From assembly GCA_021773135.1 (NCBI GenBank), contig JAJFKP010000055.1:124001-188000 (forward strand): DNA of 64,000 bases, written 5' to 3'. Within the stretch, counting starts at the first letter, position 1. Each line of letters opens with the position of its first letter. The notes beneath the pieces were generated by a model that was not told where the DNA came from, made no database searches, and saw only the letters and a program-made list of their open reading frames with translations. A program made the translations under genes and the position numbers. The stretch comes from Woeseiaceae bacterium. GTDB lineage: Bacteria; Pseudomonadota; Gammaproteobacteria; Steroidobacterales; Woeseiaceae. Below are positions 17,070-26,234 of this stretch, piece by piece.

Positions 17070-18470
17070 ATGCACAACATTTTGTTTCTCCAGCGCACCG
17101 TAGTTTGCATCGTCGCAATATTGATTCTCATTTCAACCGGGCAACCGATTTACGCCGACGACACCTTCGCTATACCCGGCTCGAAAGAGCGCTTCGAACT
17201 GCGTCGAAAGATTGTTGCCGACAAACTGGATCGGGCGCTGCTACCGGCAATGCGCAAACACAGTGTGGATATGTGGATAGTTCTGGACCGCGAGAACAAC
17301 AGCGACCCGTTACATGCAGAACTCGGGGGTGGCTTTTCCGGGGTGCGCGCTGCGTTCGTATTCTTCGACAATGGCGGAGATACGCCCGAAAAAATCTACT
17401 ACGGCTCGCATTCTCAACCCGCCAATTCGGTTGTCGCCCAGGTCTACGATGAAACGATCTACTACGGCTATAGCCCGGACGGTTTGACTCCACATCTGCG
17501 TAAACTTGTGCATGACCGCGAGCCACAGACGATTGGCGTCAACACTTCCGCTACCCTGCCCGATGCCGACGGCCTGACCGTAGGCCTGAGTAATTTTCTG
17601 AACGAGACGATTGGCGTTGACTACGCGAAGCGCATCGTTTCGGCGGAACTGGTCGTTCGCGATTTTCGCCTGAACCGAACGGCGCTAGAGAGCAAGGCCT
17701 ACACCGATGCACTGAACTGGACTGCCAGTTGGATGGAAGAGGCACTGAGCACGGCGAATATCCGCACCGGGGAGACAACGTCCGAAGACATCGCCTGGTG
17801 GCTGGAAGATCGTGCACTGGAACTCGGTCTGACCAGCTCAGCCACAACGCGTGTCGTGCGTGGCGGTGAAATGATGCCGGTACACGATCCAAACATTGCG
17901 CTGCAACCCGGCGACATCATCAACATTGACGGTGGCCTGCACTACCTCGGGTTCGAGGTGGATATCAAACGCACCGCTTACATACTGGAGCCCGGCGAGA
18001 CGTCGCTGCCGGAAGGGCTTCTGTCGGCATGGCGTGACGCGCAAAGAATGGGGGCACTGTACGCCAGCAAGATGGTGCCTGGCGCAGTTGGTCACGAGAT
18101 CTGGTCAGCCATCAATGCTGACGCGGCGCGGCGCGGCTACAAGGCGGTCGGACCGGATAGCGGCGGTGTTGGTGAGGAGTCCCTGCGTGCCGAGATCGGC
18201 GTTTACGGCCATTCCGTTGGCAACGTAGCACATGACATAGGTGCGAGAATTGCGGCAGATTTGCCGTTTGCGTACGGAGACCGCGTGCGCTTCCCGCTGC
18301 AGACCAATGAATGGGTTTCGATCGAATTACATGTCAACACGCCCATCCCTGAATGGGACAACAATACCTGGTATGCGCGTTTTGAAGAAACGGCACAGGT
18401 AACAGACGACGGCGTCCGCTGGATGATCGAAAACCAGGAGAATGTATTTCTGATCGCGCCAAGCGAATGA
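17070..18470 (+). CDS. Exported M24 family metallopeptidase (Xaa-Pro aminopeptidase/prolidase-like)
   Basis: A 466-residue pita-bread-fold peptidase with a Sec signal (residues 1-30, ending IYADD). The five metal ligands are readable: D287 and D298 (NIDGG and EVDIKR), H381 (GVYGHSVG), E419 (SIELHV) and E439/440 (RFEETAQV). The N-terminal creatinase-like domain precedes them. Members remove residues next to proline or split Xaa-Pro dipeptides, and some relatives act on creatine-like or opine-like amides. It follows the fused dehydrogenase by 56 nt with AAGG upstream and is probably the last gene of the operon. A periplasmic enzyme releasing proline or hydroxyproline would feed the TRAP importer at the head of the operon, which is the main contextual argument for that substrate class. 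Confidence 0.88.
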   Translation: MHNILFLQRTVVCIVAILILISTGQPIYADDTFAIPGSKERFELRRKIVADKLDRALLPAMRKHSVDMWIVLDRENNSDPLHAELGGGFSGVRAAFVFFDNGGDTPEKIYYGSHSQPANSVVAQVYDETIYYGYSPDGLTPHLRKLVHDREPQTIGVNTSATLPDADGLTVGLSNFLNETIGVDYAKRIVSAELVVRDFRLNRTALESKAYTDALNWTASWMEEALSTANIRTGETTSEDIAWWLEDRALELGLTSSATTRVVRGGEMMPVHDPNIALQPGDIINIDGGLHYLGFEVDIKRTAYILEPGETSLPEGLLSAWRDAQRMGALYASKMVPGAVGHEIWSAINADAARRGYKAVGPDSGGVGEESLRAEIGVYGHSVGNVAHDIGARIAADLPFAYGDRVRFPLQTNEWVSIELHVNTPIPEWDNNTWYARFEETAQVTDDGVRWMIENQENVFLIAPSE

Positions 18471-18498
18471 GGTTAGTACGACGCGGCCAGGCCATTTT

Positions 18499-19707
18499 TC
18501 ACGAGCGACGGCGCAATGACAATGATGCGAGGGTCACTGCGACGGTCCCTACAAGACAGTAGGCACCGAAAAACTTCATTTGTGTTGGCAGGTCTATGCC
18601 TGAGTCGATCAAAGTTCCGGTCAGACCGGGGCCTGCAGCCGTCGCGAGAACCACCGCGGCAACCGTCACCGAGCGAATCGCACCAAGATTGTCGAGACCG
18701 TAAATCTCTGGCCACAGCGACCCGAACAGCGTGGATGATATGCCGTAGCTAATCCCCAAAAGCACCATCGCAATGAAAAGCGTTGCTTCCGGTCCGCTGC
18801 TTGCCAAAACGAAACAGGCTGCCGATATCGGCAGCAGGAAAAATGGCAGCACCGCAGTCGCCCTGAATCGATCAATCGCGGCACCGGTAAGCAGAGCGCA
18901 GCTTATCGTGGTGAGCGCCATGACAATCAGTGAGACCGCAAAAATCTGCGGTGGCCAGCCTTGTAGCGCCGTCAGGTAATTCTGATGGTAGAAAATCGTT
19001 GTGCCAATGAACGGCGGTGCAAGCACGCCTGTGAGCAACACCCAGAAAACAGGGTCGCCCATGACCTCGCGCCGCGACCAGCTGCGCACGACAGGCCCGG
19101 TACTTTGTTCAGTCGATGCCCGACCATGGGGGACTCGCGGCCGTCGGTAGCACGCGTAAGCAACCGGAAGTCCGATCGCAACCAGCAGCACTGCTGCGGC
19201 GGTCCAGCCAGCACGAAATCCAAGCGGAATGGTCAACGCCGCGAATCCAAGCAGGAGCGTTGCCTCACTGCCCTGGTGACCGAGCACTACCAGGGAAATC
19301 GCCCGGCCGCGCTCGGCAACAAACCACCGCGCGGTCGTGGTAAGCGCTATATGAGTCAGCATACCCTGACCAAAAAGGCGCAACAGGAATACAGCAAAGA
19401 CCAGCAGTGGCAGCGAGGATGCGTAACCAGCCATGAGTGCTGCACCAGCCAATACCGGAATTACGCCCAGTATGATGCGGTGGGGCGGTACAAGATCGAC
19501 CAGCCTGCCAATAAATGGCAGGCACAGGGCACTGGCCAGCGTCGCAAACATGTACAGCCGACCGAATTCGCCATGGCTCAGGTCAAACGCAGATTGCCAC
19601 TCAGCAACCGACGCCGAAATGAAAAACGTCTGGCCGAAGCCGGAAAGGTACGTGAGCATAAAACCGCCGGCGACCCAGCGGAAATTGCGCCTCAAAAACT
19701 CAAGCAT
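18499..19707 (-). CDS. MFS transporter
   Basis: About 402 residues from ATG 19707 (MLEFLRRNFRWVAGGF). A TTG-initiated frame extends to 19767 but has no better ribosome site. Twelve hydrophobic segments are visible, and the cytosolic loop FIGRLVDLVPPHR between helices 2 and 3 is the MFS signature region. It resembles oxalate/formate-antiporter-like or monocarboxylate MFS proteins. It is convergent with the M24 peptidase gene, with only 28 nt between the stops. The cargo cannot be read from sequence. Confidence 0.85.
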   Translation of the reverse strand: MLEFLRRNFRWVAGGFMLTYLSGFGQTFFISASVAEWQSAFDLSHGEFGRLYMFATLASALCLPFIGRLVDLVPPHRIILGVIPVLAGAALMAGYASSLPLLVFAVFLLRLFGQGMLTHIALTTTARWFVAERGRAISLVVLGHQGSEATLLLGFAALTIPLGFRAGWTAAAVLLVAIGLPVAYACYRRPRVPHGRASTEQSTGPVVRSWSRREVMGDPVFWVLLTGVLAPPFIGTTIFYHQNYLTALQGWPPQIFAVSLIVMALTTISCALLTGAAIDRFRATAVLPFFLLPISAACFVLASSGPEATLFIAMVLLGISYGISSTLFGSLWPEIYGLDNLGAIRSVTVAAVVLATAAGPGLTGTLIDSGIDLPTQMKFFGAYCLVGTVAVTLASLSLRRRS

Positions 19708-19959
19708 GAAGTTCTGGATTGATAAACAGAAAGAAACGACTGCGATTTGAACATGATTCAGCGACAATTGCGCCCTGCAATGAGGCGCGTCTTACCGCGC
19801 AGATCGGCATGCACTTGATTCTGCCCGGCAGCCAGATGACTTATCGCCTAATACCGTTAGCCCGGTCGCCGGTCGCTCAGGTCAGCAAATAATAAAGGGC
19901 GACTCCCGGTTCGGCCCAAATGCGATACTCTATGTGATCGCAAGGTGTTAGGAGGTTTC

Positions 19960-21219
19960 ATGTATATCTTTGTCGCGGCCGTGACTACGGCGCTTGTCGT
20001 TTCATTTCTATGTTCTATATTCGAATCTGTGCTGCTGTCCATCAGTCCCGCGCGAGTTGAAGCATTGGCAAACGACGGCAAACGCTCGGGCAGGCTGCTA
20101 CGCGACTTCAAGTCGAACATAGACGTTCCAATCGCAGCAATCCTAATTGCCAATACAATTGCGCATACCATTGGTGCTACCGTTGCCGGCGCGAGTTATG
20201 TCGATGTGTTCAACGAGCAAAGCCTGTGGATTTTTACGGTGGTTTTCACTCTCGCGGTTCTGTTGTTTACCGAGATCATCCCGAAGACGCTTGGCGTTAC
20301 CTTCGCCGCGCAGCTCGCATCGCCGGTCGCTCACGCTATTCGTTATCTTACGCTTGCGCTCAACCCGCTGGTCTGGGTGGCCAGCAAACTTTCGCGTGCC
20401 TTGCGTGGTAATCGCGAAGCATCGGTCACGTCAATTGAGGAAATTCGCCTGCTCACAGCGATTGGGCGTAACGAGGGTGTCGTTGGCAAAAAAACGGCCG
20501 GCATAATTGACAGTGCGACACGCCTCCATCAGCTGGATGCCGCGGACATACTATTGCCGCGATCGAAAGTAGTAATGCTGTCGGCACAGCAAAGCCTCGA
20601 TGACGCACTCAGGATCATGCGTGAGTCAGGTCACAGTCGTTTTCCGTTTTCACCTTCCGGACGGGCCGACGACATTACTGGAGTGGTGCTGGCAAAGGAG
20701 TTGCTGTTTGCCGTTTACGACAACCCTGAGAAGATCCCCTGGCCAGACATTGTTCGTGAGACCCTGTTCGTTCCGGAAACCATCCGTCTCAATATTCTGC
20801 TGCAGTCCTTTCGTAGTTCACGGAAACATATCGCGATTGCAGTTGACGAATACGGCGGCACGCAGGGAATTGTGACGCTCGAGGACGTTCTGGAAGAGCT
20901 GGTTGGGGAAATCGTTGATGAAAGCGACCAGCCAATAGAAGAAATTACGGCGCAACCTGACGGCAGCCTCAAGGTGATTGCGACAGTGGAGATCCGCAAG
21001 CTTGCGATGCATTTGGACGAACTCGATACCATTGAAGAGGATGTCGTGACCTTAACCGGACTGTTAGCCAATAAACTTGAGCGTGTACCGGTATCCGGCG
21101 ATGTCGTCGAGTGGAACGGCTACGCGTTCGAAGTGCTAACAGCCATCGAAACACGGGCTGACCTCGTGCGTATCGCACCGCTTCGTGAGGCGGCATCAAA
21201 AGACCCGCTTAGTGCATGA
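19960..21219 (+). CDS. CNNM/CorC-HlyC family membrane protein (DUF21, CBS pair, CorC domain)
   Basis: 419 residues from ATG 19960, chosen because AGGAGG ends 4 nt before it. A GTG at 19945 is upstream of that site. Layout: DUF21/CNNM transmembrane domain (residues 1-~170, with FTEIIPKTLG, the family's conserved acidic-basic-proline motif), two CBS motifs (~200-320, including the IAIAVDEYGGTQGIVTLEDVLEELVGEI-type segment) and a C-terminal CorC/HlyC domain (~335-419). Homologues (YfjD, YtfL, CorB) export Mg2+/Co2+ or other ions and were once called hemolysins. It appears monocistronic and is divergent from the MFS gene. Confidence 0.9.
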   Translation: MYIFVAAVTTALVVSFLCSIFESVLLSISPARVEALANDGKRSGRLLRDFKSNIDVPIAAILIANTIAHTIGATVAGASYVDVFNEQSLWIFTVVFTLAVLLFTEIIPKTLGVTFAAQLASPVAHAIRYLTLALNPLVWVASKLSRALRGNREASVTSIEEIRLLTAIGRNEGVVGKKTAGIIDSATRLHQLDAADILLPRSKVVMLSAQQSLDDALRIMRESGHSRFPFSPSGRADDITGVVLAKELLFAVYDNPEKIPWPDIVRETLFVPETIRLNILLQSFRSSRKHIAIAVDEYGGTQGIVTLEDVLEELVGEIVDESDQPIEEITAQPDGSLKVIATVEIRKLAMHLDELDTIEEDVVTLTGLLANKLERVPVSGDVVEWNGYAFEVLTAIETRADLVRIAPLREAASKDPLSA

Positions 21220-21365
21220 ACGTTAAGCCACGCCAACAATGATTATGACAAACTAGTTTCCCGGCGATAGCACGTCGCCACTCGTTGCTGCAATAACCGT
21301 GTTGCAAATTCGGGTCTGGTGATACAGTCACGTTTTCAACCTAAGGACGGGATGAAATCGGCGCT

Positions 21366-22673
21366 GTGACCAGACAAATTAAATCACGCACTACAATTTG
21401 GCCACATGCCGCATTGGCGACACTGCTAACCATCCAGCAGGTGGTCGTGCCCCCGACGGCTGTGGCAGGAACAACATTCGGTATTTACGATGCCCGAACT
21501 CTCGCGATGGGAAGCACTTCGGTGGCATCAGCGACCAATGGCAATGCCCAGTTCTACAACCCTGCCCTGCTGGCTTTTAACACCGAGATTGAAGAGCACA
21601 CACAGGATGCACGGTTTTACTTTCCGCTTCTGATTTCGCACCTGTCTGAATCCGCACTCACGATCGAAGACGTTTCCCGGGACGACCCGGAGCAGGTGAT
21701 TTCGCGTTCGATCGACGATTTCAATGCGAACCCCGATGCGTTGACAGCTCGACGGGTAGCTGACGCGGCGGCCAGTTTCGATTCCTCACTCGCCAGCCTT
21801 GAAGACGAGGACCTTTTCGCGGACATCTATATTGGTACCGGCGGCGGCGAAGCCGGCCTGTTCAAAGGCGCCGGATTTTTCTTCGGCGCCCGCGTTCTGG
21901 CCGGTGGCGAATCAGACGTCACTGCAGAAGATCGGGCCCTCCTTGCAAACTATCAGGAAGCACTGACCTTCATCGCAACAAACGGCGCCCAAGGCGTCGC
22001 TCATCCGGAATTGTTCGATGCAAACGGGGCACTTCTCGATCCGAATGATGACTTCGACTCGACGGCCAGCGCGTCAGGTGCAATCGTGAAAGAGGCCGGT
22101 GTCGCCATGTCACGGCAGATTCAGCTATTCGGCAATTCGATCGCAGCAGGTATCACGATCAAGGCGCAAACTATCGAAGCCTTCGAAGACGTCGAGCGTA
22201 TCGTTGACGACCGCATTCATGTCGATGCCAACAGCAAATTTCACGCAGGCCTGAATCTCGATCTCGGTTTCGCCAAAGCTTACGGTGAAAACCTGCGTAT
22301 TGGTCTGTCGATCAAAGATGTCGTGCCGAGGGACTATCGAACTTCACAAAACGCCGTCGTGCGCTTTCGCCCCAGGGCACGACTGGGTGCCGCCTATCAA
22401 CTTGCCCGCCTGCAGCTGTCCGGCGACATTGACGTTACCCGCAACAAGCCGATCGGAACCGAAAAACCGACCCAGGAGGCAGCCATTGGCGCGGAGTGGG
22501 GGTTTGACGCAGTCAAACTGCGCGCCGGCTACCGGTACGACATTCTTGGTAATCGAGACGGCGTGGCGTCCGCGGGCGCTGGAGTTGCCTGGAAACGGCT
22601 TGTGTTTGACCTCGCGATCGCGGGAAGCGGGGACGCCAAATCAGCGGCCATGCAATTTGGCATCGCCTTCTAG
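21366..22673 (+). CDS. TraF-like outer-membrane barrel protein (PF13729 type)
   Basis: 435 residues starting at GTG 21366, with a long signal peptide ending near AVAG. The mature protein begins TTFGIYDARTLAMGSTSVA, followed by NAQFYNPALL. That pattern is shared by FadL/OmpP1-like barrels and by proteins named conjugal transfer TraF in databases. Alternating strands follow and the chain ends LAIAGSGDAKSAAMQFGIAF with a C-terminal Phe, as in outer-membrane barrels. No other conjugation gene is nearby, so the name says nothing about transfer. A role in outer-membrane uptake or assembly is possible but unproven. Confidence 0.78.
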   Translation: MTRQIKSRTTIWPHAALATLLTIQQVVVPPTAVAGTTFGIYDARTLAMGSTSVASATNGNAQFYNPALLAFNTEIEEHTQDARFYFPLLISHLSESALTIEDVSRDDPEQVISRSIDDFNANPDALTARRVADAAASFDSSLASLEDEDLFADIYIGTGGGEAGLFKGAGFFFGARVLAGGESDVTAEDRALLANYQEALTFIATNGAQGVAHPELFDANGALLDPNDDFDSTASASGAIVKEAGVAMSRQIQLFGNSIAAGITIKAQTIEAFEDVERIVDDRIHVDANSKFHAGLNLDLGFAKAYGENLRIGLSIKDVVPRDYRTSQNAVVRFRPRARLGAAYQLARLQLSGDIDVTRNKPIGTEKPTQEAAIGAEWGFDAVKLRAGYRYDILGNRDGVASAGAGVAWKRLVFDLAIAGSGDAKSAAMQFGIAF

Positions 22674-22721
22674 GCACCAGTGAGCCAGCCAAAGTAGCCT
22701 GGATAACGGCGTTTCGGCTGG

Positions 22722-23021
22722 TTACTCATCGAGCATATAACTGAGTCCCAACGCATGCACGACAGCAGTAACCACCCGCAGGTCGTCCTCGAATCCGCCC
22801 AGGGAATGATTGTCTTGGCAAGCATCTTCAGCAATCACGAAATAAGTTCCAGCCAGCTGCGTTAGTCGATGTTGTCGTTTGTCCGGATCTGGCGGTAACG
22901 CATCCAGCAGCTGCTGGCACAGCCACGCTATTCGCGCGGCAGGGTCATGATTAATGTGCGCCTGATGCGCCGATTGGCGGTCCACTGCTGCAACATACTG
23001 TCGTAGCTCATCGGCAAGCAC
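22722..23021 (-). CDS. Small hypothetical protein, 5' end uncertain
   Basis: 99 codons from GTG 23021, with GAGG about 10 nt before it. The frame stays open for 26 further codons upstream to a TAA at 23100-23102. That stretch reads like protein (FSQFDPETRRITEQLSAEAL), yet it contains no ATG, GTG or TTG. Either translation starts at the GTG, or a point change has created the stop and cut off the real start. The product is helical, acidic and cytosolic, rich in Asp/His/Gln (AGTYFVIAEDACQDNH). No family recognised. It is convergent with the TraF-like gene, 48 nt between stops. Confidence 0.55.
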   Translation of the reverse strand: MLADELRQYVAAVDRQSAHQAHINHDPAARIAWLCQQLLDALPPDPDKRQHRLTQLAGTYFVIAEDACQDNHSLGGFEDDLRVVTAVVHALGLSYMLDE

Positions 23022-23330
23022 CGGTAACAGCGCCTCGGCGGACAGTTGCTCCGTGATGCGCCGGGTCTCCGGGTCAAACTGTGAAAATTGCGTATCGATT
23101 TAGCTGTCGCAGCCTGCATTGTTAAACGATGGCGCGGCAGATCATAACGCACTCTATAGGGCACAAGATGCTCGTTACCGCACGATTGAGGGTGCACAGG
23201 TATAGCGTCGGATCAGCAGGCAAGTCTGAATAGTCGGACGTCGGTACTCATTCTTTTGACTCAAATCAATGGTGACATTGGCGAAACAAATACGGATACT
23301 GCTGCGCCCGTAGAATGTGATCAGTCAACA
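23022..23330. other. Divergent intergenic region upstream of rdgC
   Basis: 309 nt. The first 80 nt probably belong to the coding stretch discussed for the small hypothetical gene on the minus strand. The rest should hold the rdgC promoter and leader. An ATG-led minus frame at 23197 overlaps here but has no coding character. No operator or RNA gene was recognised. Confidence 0.45.
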
Positions 23331-24218
23331 ATGTTTCGAAATCTGCGCTATTACCGGCTGGATTGCGCCTGGCCGGCGAGTGAAAAAAAACTGTCAGAGA
23401 ACCTGGAGCAAGCCGCATTCGAACCCTGCGGGCCGCTGACGGAACGTAGTTCCGGCTGGGAACCGATCGATCCAGATACCAGCGCGATGCTCGCTCGCCG
23501 GGTAAGCGGAGCGGATCTGGTCAGATTGCGCAGCCAATCTCGCGTATTGCCGCCTGCCGTAATCAAGGAGGAGCTCGAGGCGCGCATCGAGCAGTTCAGG
23601 CAACGCATGCAGGAAGCGCCGAACCCGCGCGAGAAACGCCGCCTTAAAGCTGAAGCTCGTGATGAGCTGCTGCCCAAAGCATTGCTCAAATCAGACAGAA
23701 TCTGGGGTTATATTGATCTCAAAGAGAAAGTTCTCGGTATTGACGCCGCACAGGACGCCGCAGCGGAGCGATTTATTCGACGCCTGCAGGCGTCAATTGA
23801 CGGCTTCAATTTTGCGCCACTCCGTTACGGCAAACCGGTTGACGAGTTGCTGACCCGGATATTCTTCGAGGATGCGCCGAGTCAGTTTGTATTGGGTCGC
23901 GAATGCCGCATGAAAGACCCCGGGGATTCGGCGTCAGTAGTGCGTTGGAGCGACTTCGACCTGAGCGATCAGGCGATTCGCGCACATATTACCAACGGCA
24001 TGCAGCTGACCCACCTGGCCATTGAATACGACAATGTTATGAGCTGCGTGTTGGACGAAAACGGCCTGATCTCGAAGCTCAGGTTTTTGGGTATGGACGA
24101 CGCTATTGGTGATAACAATAATCCACTCGCCCGACTGGACGCGGAATTCGTGCTGCTCGCAGGCACACTGCGCAATTTTCTCGGCGACTTGAGAAAAATG
24201 CTGGGTGGATTTGCCTGA
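23331..24218 (+). CDS. rdgC: Recombination-associated protein RdgC
   Basis: 295 residues from ATG 23331, whose product begins MFRNLRYYRLD and matches the MWFKNLxxYRL start of RdgC. The upstream in-frame extension to TTG 23256 is ignored. The RdgC landmarks include CGPLTERSSGWEPI, LPPAVIKEELEARI, the basic ARDELLPKALLKSDRIWGYID segment, and the DPGDSASVVRWSDFDLSDQAIRAHI-type region before the gate domain. E. coli RdgC is 303 residues and forms a ring-shaped dimer that binds double-stranded DNA and restrains RecA filament formation. The family is essentially confined to beta- and gammaproteobacteria, a useful taxonomic marker here. It is convergent with the gene at 24233, only 14 nt between stops. 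Confidence 0.94.
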   Translation: MFRNLRYYRLDCAWPASEKKLSENLEQAAFEPCGPLTERSSGWEPIDPDTSAMLARRVSGADLVRLRSQSRVLPPAVIKEELEARIEQFRQRMQEAPNPREKRRLKAEARDELLPKALLKSDRIWGYIDLKEKVLGIDAAQDAAAERFIRRLQASIDGFNFAPLRYGKPVDELLTRIFFEDAPSQFVLGRECRMKDPGDSASVVRWSDFDLSDQAIRAHITNGMQLTHLAIEYDNVMSCVLDENGLISKLRFLGMDDAIGDNNNPLARLDAEFVLLAGTLRNFLGDLRKMLGGFA

Positions 24219-24232
24219 GGCAGCATTGCCAG

Positions 24233-25261
24233 TCAGACCGAAGGCATCTGATTGCGATAGATATCGGCTTCGACCGGGGTCGAAACTGACCCTACCAGGA
24301 TCAGGCGTTGCGCCTGCGATAGCTCGGCGTTTACCAGCGCCACTCGCTCACGCGCCAGGCCACGGCCTTCCTCCAGCGAATCGACGGCCGACTCGAGTTC
24401 CACGGGCACGGCGACATGATTGTAGAAGACCGCTGATACATATTCGCTCGGCATGTCGTCCCAAACAGCCACCAGGCACTCACGTAGATCGTCCCATTGC
24501 GCGGCGGTGAAATCACCGCTCTTCGCCAGGCTCTTAATACAGTCATTTTCTGTCTGCATGACAAGCTCGGCCGCGCGTTCCGAATTGATTTGTGCGGCCT
24601 CTTCGCCGGTGAGCTCAATTCCGGCATCGTCGGCAATAGAAGTGAGCCAATCCTGGTCGATTACCTGCGTCCGTATGTACCGACTGGATTTTTCAGCCGC
24701 TTCTTCGAAGTAGCTTTTAAACCGGTCAGGCTTCGCCGGCAACGTCGCGTGGCCTTGGGCCCGTTCGGCTGCGGCCTGCACCAGTACGCCGATCTTCGTT
24801 CCCGTTGCGAAAAATGTAATCTCGTCGTCCGGGTGGCGCGGTGCGCCCCTGGCGATCTCCGGCACCGTCGATGCAGTGAACGAACGCTCTGCGTCGAATC
24901 GGAGCACAACGTCCGTCCAGGGATCAACCTGATCGTGGTCGTAGTTGACGACATAAACCGGCGGTGTCTCAAGCGTATAGGCAAATAGCCGCGAACCGGC
25001 AGCGGGTGCAGCGTAGTTACCACAACTCGCACCGCCCAGAGCGATCACCTGTTCCTCAAGGTCGGCAACCACATCAGGTTGCGCCAACTCCGGGCATTCT
25101 GACGATTCAAGTACAATTGTCGGTGTGTGCATGCCCTGCTCTATGGCCGTGATACGTGCCTGTTGTTGCATGCTTCCTCTGAACTTGAAGAATAGCCAGG
25201 TGAAGAAGGCGACGCCCGAACCAATAAGAATCAGGAATACAACACCGAGGATCTTGAGCAT
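24233..25261 (-). CDS. Hypothetical membrane-anchored protein
   Basis: 342 residues with one N-terminal transmembrane helix (about residues 4-27, ILGVVFLILIGSGVAFFTWL) and a large acidic soluble part, predicted periplasmic or cytosolic depending on topology. No catalytic motif or family is recognised. Two cysteines (SSECPEL and GASCGNY) lie in the N-terminal part and a second pair (ENDCIKSL, LRECLVAV) in the C-terminal helical region, where disulfides could form if exported. The last third is strongly helical. It is divergent from the lipoprotein gene at 25522 across 260 nt. Confidence 0.7.
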   Translation of the reverse strand: MLKILGVVFLILIGSGVAFFTWLFFKFRGSMQQQARITAIEQGMHTPTIVLESSECPELAQPDVVADLEEQVIALGGASCGNYAAPAAGSRLFAYTLETPPVYVVNYDHDQVDPWTDVVLRFDAERSFTASTVPEIARGAPRHPDDEITFFATGTKIGVLVQAAAERAQGHATLPAKPDRFKSYFEEAAEKSSRYIRTQVIDQDWLTSIADDAGIELTGEEAAQINSERAAELVMQTENDCIKSLAKSGDFTAAQWDDLRECLVAVWDDMPSEYVSAVFYNHVAVPVELESAVDSLEEGRGLARERVALVNAELSQAQRLILVGSVSTPVEADIYRNQMPSV

Positions 25262-25521
25262 GTTGCTGGCTCCGGCACGGTCTGGCGTGCGGGTTCAGAT
25301 AGTTGGATATTTTAAATAATCTGCGAATTTCGACATTGACAGTCGTCACATTGCTGGCACCAATAGCCGCCACAGGGCAGGCAGTCACGGGCACGGCGCA
25401 TGTGGGATATTTACGGCTGCGGGGCTGGCCGATTGCCGGCCACCTCGACAGAACAATCTTGACAGATCAGGACACGGGAACGCGGTAAACTTCGCTGACT
25501 CGCTTTTTAAGACTGCCGATC

Positions 25522-26232
25522 TTGACTACACCGCACCATTCCAGTTGCCCGGTTCTTCGCCGCACATTCCTGCTGTTGCTGGCGAGTTATCTGTGCCTGG
25601 CCGGCTGCGGCCACCAGCAGGAGCGATTGGTGCCGGGCACCAAATATTTCGACGGTGAGATGCCGGCTGACTTCAGCGGATCCTGGGCGCGGGATTACGC
25701 GCGCGGCGACAACGTCAACGAAGTATTTCAAAAAGCCATCTGGGAGCTGGGCAAGAGACGAGAGCGTGCCGGCCAGGGTCTTGCAATGCCGTCGGACAGA
25801 GACATGTCGACATTGATTCCGATCGCACGGCTTGCCGAAATCATTACGCGACCCGACGAATTGACCATCGCGCAATCAGAGCATGAGATTCTCGTCGAAC
25901 GAAGAGATGACTTCTCATTGCAGTGTGCGTTTTACGATGGCGTGGCGAAACCCGTGGAAAGCGTATTTGGCAAGGAGCACTGCGGCTGGAACGGCAACCG
26001 GCTCATATCAGTTCACGACATGCCGGATGGCCTGCAGGTAATGCATCGATTCCATGTATCGGACAACCGGCGCGAACTGCGCGTCATTACCACCGTCTCA
26101 TCCAGTACTGCACCGATGCCTATCACCATAAGCCACTATTACTGGCGATACGAAAAGCCGCCACGCAAGTTCGCCTGCATCGAGACTCTCAGCATGAAAC
26201 GCGTCTGCAGCACGGGCGACCTGGAGCTTTAA
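25522..26232 (+). CDS. Hypothetical lipoprotein
   Basis: 236 residues starting at TTG 25522. Signal peptide FLLLLASYLCLAG with lipobox LAGC marks an envelope lipoprotein. The mature part contains FSGSWARDYARGDNV and a beta-rich C-terminal half with YYWRYEKPP and paired cysteines (CAFYDG, EHCGWNG, FACIETL, KRVCSTG) that could form disulfides. The opening SGSWxxDYxxGDN suggests a lipocalin-like start, but no family is recognised. It is separated by 2 nt from the next secreted protein, whose ribosome site lies within its last codons, so the two are almost certainly co-expressed. Confidence 0.75.
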   Translation: MTTPHHSSCPVLRRTFLLLLASYLCLAGCGHQQERLVPGTKYFDGEMPADFSGSWARDYARGDNVNEVFQKAIWELGKRRERAGQGLAMPSDRDMSTLIPIARLAEIITRPDELTIAQSEHEILVERRDDFSLQCAFYDGVAKPVESVFGKEHCGWNGNRLISVHDMPDGLQVMHRFHVSDNRRELRVITTVSSSTAPMPITISHYYWRYEKPPRKFACIETLSMKRVCSTGDLEL

Positions 26233-26234
26233 CA

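Noticed and set aside
18985-19722. 245-codon plus-strand frame
   Set aside because: Lies entirely inside the MFS transporter on the other strand, rich in Arg/Gln/Lys, no family features; a shadow of the real gene.
21366-22673. Conjugation module suggested by the TraF-like name
   Set aside because: No other transfer, relaxase or integrase genes are present; the protein looks like a housekeeping barrel.
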